Assembly: GCA_937997355.1 (NCBI GenBank)
Contig: CALKTZ010001051.1
Span: forward strand, 1 to 6,538
Source: an uncultured Planctomycetales bacterium
Lineage (GTDB): Bacteria; Planctomycetota; Planctomycetia; Isosphaerales; Isosphaeraceae
Direction: 5' to 3'
Length of the DNA: 6,538 nucleotides
Part shown: in pieces, positions 5,269-6,538 of the stretch
Layout of the letters: each line of letters opens with the position of its first letter
Position numbering within the stretch: position 1 is the stretch's first letter
Notes under the pieces: model-generated
Told to the model about the DNA's origin: nothing
Databases searched by the model: none
Seen by the model: the letters and a program-made list of their open reading frames with translations, nothing else
Made by a program: the position numbers and the translations under genes

Positions 5269-5592
5269 CGGCGCGATCTCTCCAGATCCCAGGGGAGCGA
5301 ACGAGCAAATGAATCCTCACTGAGCAATTCGGATTCCAGATCCCGATATCCGGTTTCAAATAATCCGACTTTACCAGACCCGAAAGGAGTGAAGCGATTG
5401 GTCTCCCTATCGAGTTACTCCCGAGGACAGTCTTGCCCCACCCGTCGATCGTTCGACGAGGCTTGGCACGCCCCGGTCCTCGGCCGATAGCTCTCGCAGG
5501 TCGAGATTGGCGGCAACCATCCTGCTGATTGGATCCAAACCCTTTTCCCGCGAGCAATATCGGCAGACGCGAGTTTTTTCAATTCCAGGAAC

Positions 5593-5621
5593 TTGACTCG
5601 ACGAAATGCGACCGATATAAA
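5593..5621 (+). promoter_or_regulatory. Sigma70-type promoter reading towards the DUF1559 gene
   Basis: TTGACT (5593-5598) and TATAAA (5616-5621) are separated by exactly 17 bp, each one mismatch from consensus. The predicted start is near 5628, about 400 nt before the DUF1559 start codon. A nearer promoter was looked for between 5940 and 6010 and none with both boxes was convincing. Confidence 0.65.
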
Positions 5622-5627
5622 AATCGA

Positions 5628-6024
5628 TCAACGTCCGAACGATGTTCAGACAAGCACAACACGGTGTTCGATCGAAGCATCCTCTCGCTTCTCAACGATC
5701 GCGCATCGTGCCGGCCATCCGTTCGGAATCCGAGCCAGTTGGCGCGTCTCCGTGAGGATAATGCCATGGCGGATCTTCGTCGTTTCCTCGGCCAGTCGCC
5801 AACCTGGCGATCTACTCCTCGTCGCATCTCTTCGGGGCGTCGTGGTTCCGTAGAACGGCCGCGCCCGAGCGGAGAGCCCGTGACCTCGATCGGTGTCGCG
5901 AGCGGCCCGCCCCTCCTGGGGCACTCGGCGATGCGATGAACTGCCCTCCCGTGCCTTCCGACGCACCTCAACCTGCCTGTGTCGATGCCGTCCCGTCTTA
6001 GTCCGTACTTATAAGGAATATCTA
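5628..6024 (+). promoter_or_regulatory. Predicted long leader of the DUF1559 mRNA
   Basis: This is the sequence between the predicted transcript start and the DUF1559 gene. It contains small hairpins: GAAC-GAT-GTTC (5637-5647), TCGCCA-ACC-TGGCGA (5796-5810), and a larger one at 5899-5927 in which CGAG/CTCG encloses GCCCC-TCCT-GGGGC. No known riboswitch core was recognised. The leader may carry regulation or merely be untranslated spacer. If a closer promoter exists, this call is wrong. Confidence 0.35.
5899..5927 (+). repeat. Hairpin in the DUF1559 leader
   Basis: The inner stem GCCCC (5909-5913) and GGGGC (5918-5922) has a TCCT loop; the outer stem CGAG (5899-5902) pairs with CTCG (5924-5927) across an asymmetric internal loop. 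It lies about 100 nt before the start codon. No T-run follows, so it is not a typical terminator. Confidence 0.4.
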
Positions 6025-6538
6025 ATGATTCGCACGCATCGTGAAGTTGGCGCTCTTGCTCGTGCGTTCACGCTGATCGAGCTGCTGGTCGTGATTGCGA
6101 TCATCGCCGTGCTGATCGCGCTGCTCCTCCCCGCGGTGCAGTCGGCGCGCGAGGCGGCCCGTCGGATGCAATGTATCAACAATCTCAAGCAGATGGGCCT
6201 GGCGCTGGCCAATTATCATGACGTCAACGCCGCCTTCCCGCCGCCGAAGGTCTACAGCGGGAGCTGCCTCTCCTCGAACGGCGGCAAGAACCAGTCGCTC
6301 AATACGACGGGGTTCACCATGCTCCTCGCCTTCATGGAGCAAACCCCGCTTTCGAATGCCTACAATTTCAGCCAGGCGTCGGCGGGCGAGGCGTGGAACG
6401 GCGGGAATACCACGCTCCTCGGATCGCCTCTGGCGAATACGACGGTGGTCTCGACGCTCGCTGACAATGTCTACCACACCCTCACATCGTACGTGCCGGT
6501 GCTCGCGCCGCTGCTGCTCAACCGGCAGCCGCGCTACG
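6025..6538 (+). CDS. DUF1559 protein with type IV pilin-like N-terminus (3' end outside window)
   Basis: The first 171 residues of a longer protein that runs off the window. The N-terminus is a type III signal/prepilin methylation motif: a short basic leader, then A14-FTLIELLVVIAIIAVLIALLLPAV (cleavage expected before F15, with E19 at the conserved +5 position). It continues directly into the DUF1559 signature SAREAARRMQCINNLKQMGLALANYHD (40-66) and AFPPP. Such proteins are exported, membrane-anchored pseudopilin-like proteins found in very large numbers in Planctomycetota; their function is unknown, with a role in surface or secretion structures only inferred. AGGA (6014-6017) stands seven bases before the ATG. 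After NTTVVSTL (138-145), where the family usually reaches a Cys-Pro-Ser-Asp segment, this protein reads SYVPVLAPLLLN. The typical H-x9-DG motif would lie beyond the window. Confidence 0.93.
   Translation, partial: MIRTHREVGALARAFTLIELLVVIAIIAVLIALLLPAVQSAREAARRMQCINNLKQMGLALANYHDVNAAFPPPKVYSGSCLSSNGGKNQSLNTTGFTMLLAFMEQTPLSNAYNFSQASAGEAWNGGNTTLLGSPLANTTVVSTLADNVYHTLTSYVPVLAPLLLNRQPRY

Larger units (their letters stand above)
5269..6024. other. Divergent intergenic region, no convincing gene
   Basis: These 756 nt separate the leftward GTPase-like gene from the rightward DUF1559 gene. Visible content: the GTPase ribosome binding site (5278-5283), a direct repeat TCCAGATCCC at 5281-5290 and 5335-5344, the plus-strand promoter at 5593-5621, and several hairpins in the stretch transcribed from it. 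Open frames on both strands (the longest about 130 codons) show arginine-rich, low-complexity translations and mixed third-base composition, so none is called. No clear promoter for the GTPase-like gene was found in the half proximal to it. Confidence 0.6.

Noticed and set aside
5529..5971. Open frames of 130-136 codons on both strands in the divergent intergenic region
   Set aside because: Arginine/serine/proline-rich translations, no domain, third-base composition unlike the real genes, and overlap with each other.
1..6538. CRISPR array, insertion sequence, tRNA or other mobile or RNA gene
   Set aside because: No regularly spaced repeats, transposase motifs, terminal inverted repeats or tRNA-like cloverleaf were seen on either strand.

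Overview
The window looks like a piece of a high-GC planctomycete chromosome, most likely from the Isosphaeraceae/Gemmataceae side of the phylum. This is inferred from three things: a DUF1559 protein with a type IV pilin-like N-terminus at the right edge (a family hugely expanded in Planctomycetota), GC-rich codon use, and wide intergenic spaces around otherwise ordinary genes. No species can be named from sequence alone.

Left part (1-1484, minus strand): the start of a str-type ribosomal operon, rpsL (S12) then rpsG (S7). A near-consensus sigma70-type promoter lies at 1457-1484. It implies a leader of about 340 nt before rpsL, which carries hairpins and three copies of the octamer GACCGACC, one of them directly in front of the S12 start codon. 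The rpsL-rpsG spacer is 195 nt and contains a very strong 15-bp bulged hairpin plus a second inverted repeat. This is the place where S7 feedback control acts in E. coli. These RNA structures are the most interesting content of the window.

Middle part (1485-5268, minus strand): a lower-GC gap with a strong hairpin, then three genes read leftwards. In transcription order they are a membrane-anchored P-loop GTPase-like protein with degenerate G3/G4 motifs, a GT-C type polytopic membrane glycosyltransferase, and a 93-aa two-helix membrane protein. The spacings (140 and 77 nt) allow one transcript but do not prove it. The gap between the first two genes and its edge hold three perfect 12-14 bp palindromes.

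Right part (5269-6538): a 756-nt divergent intergenic region with a strong plus-strand promoter (TTGACT-N17-TATAAA at 5593-5621) and a potentially structured leader of about 400 nt. It is followed by the 5' part of a DUF1559 gene that runs off the window. I saw no mobile element, CRISPR array, tRNA or rRNA. No complete new defence or metabolic system is evident. The possible novelty is regulatory (r-protein leader and spacer RNA, long DUF1559 leader) plus an unassigned GTPase/glycosyltransferase/small membrane protein cluster.
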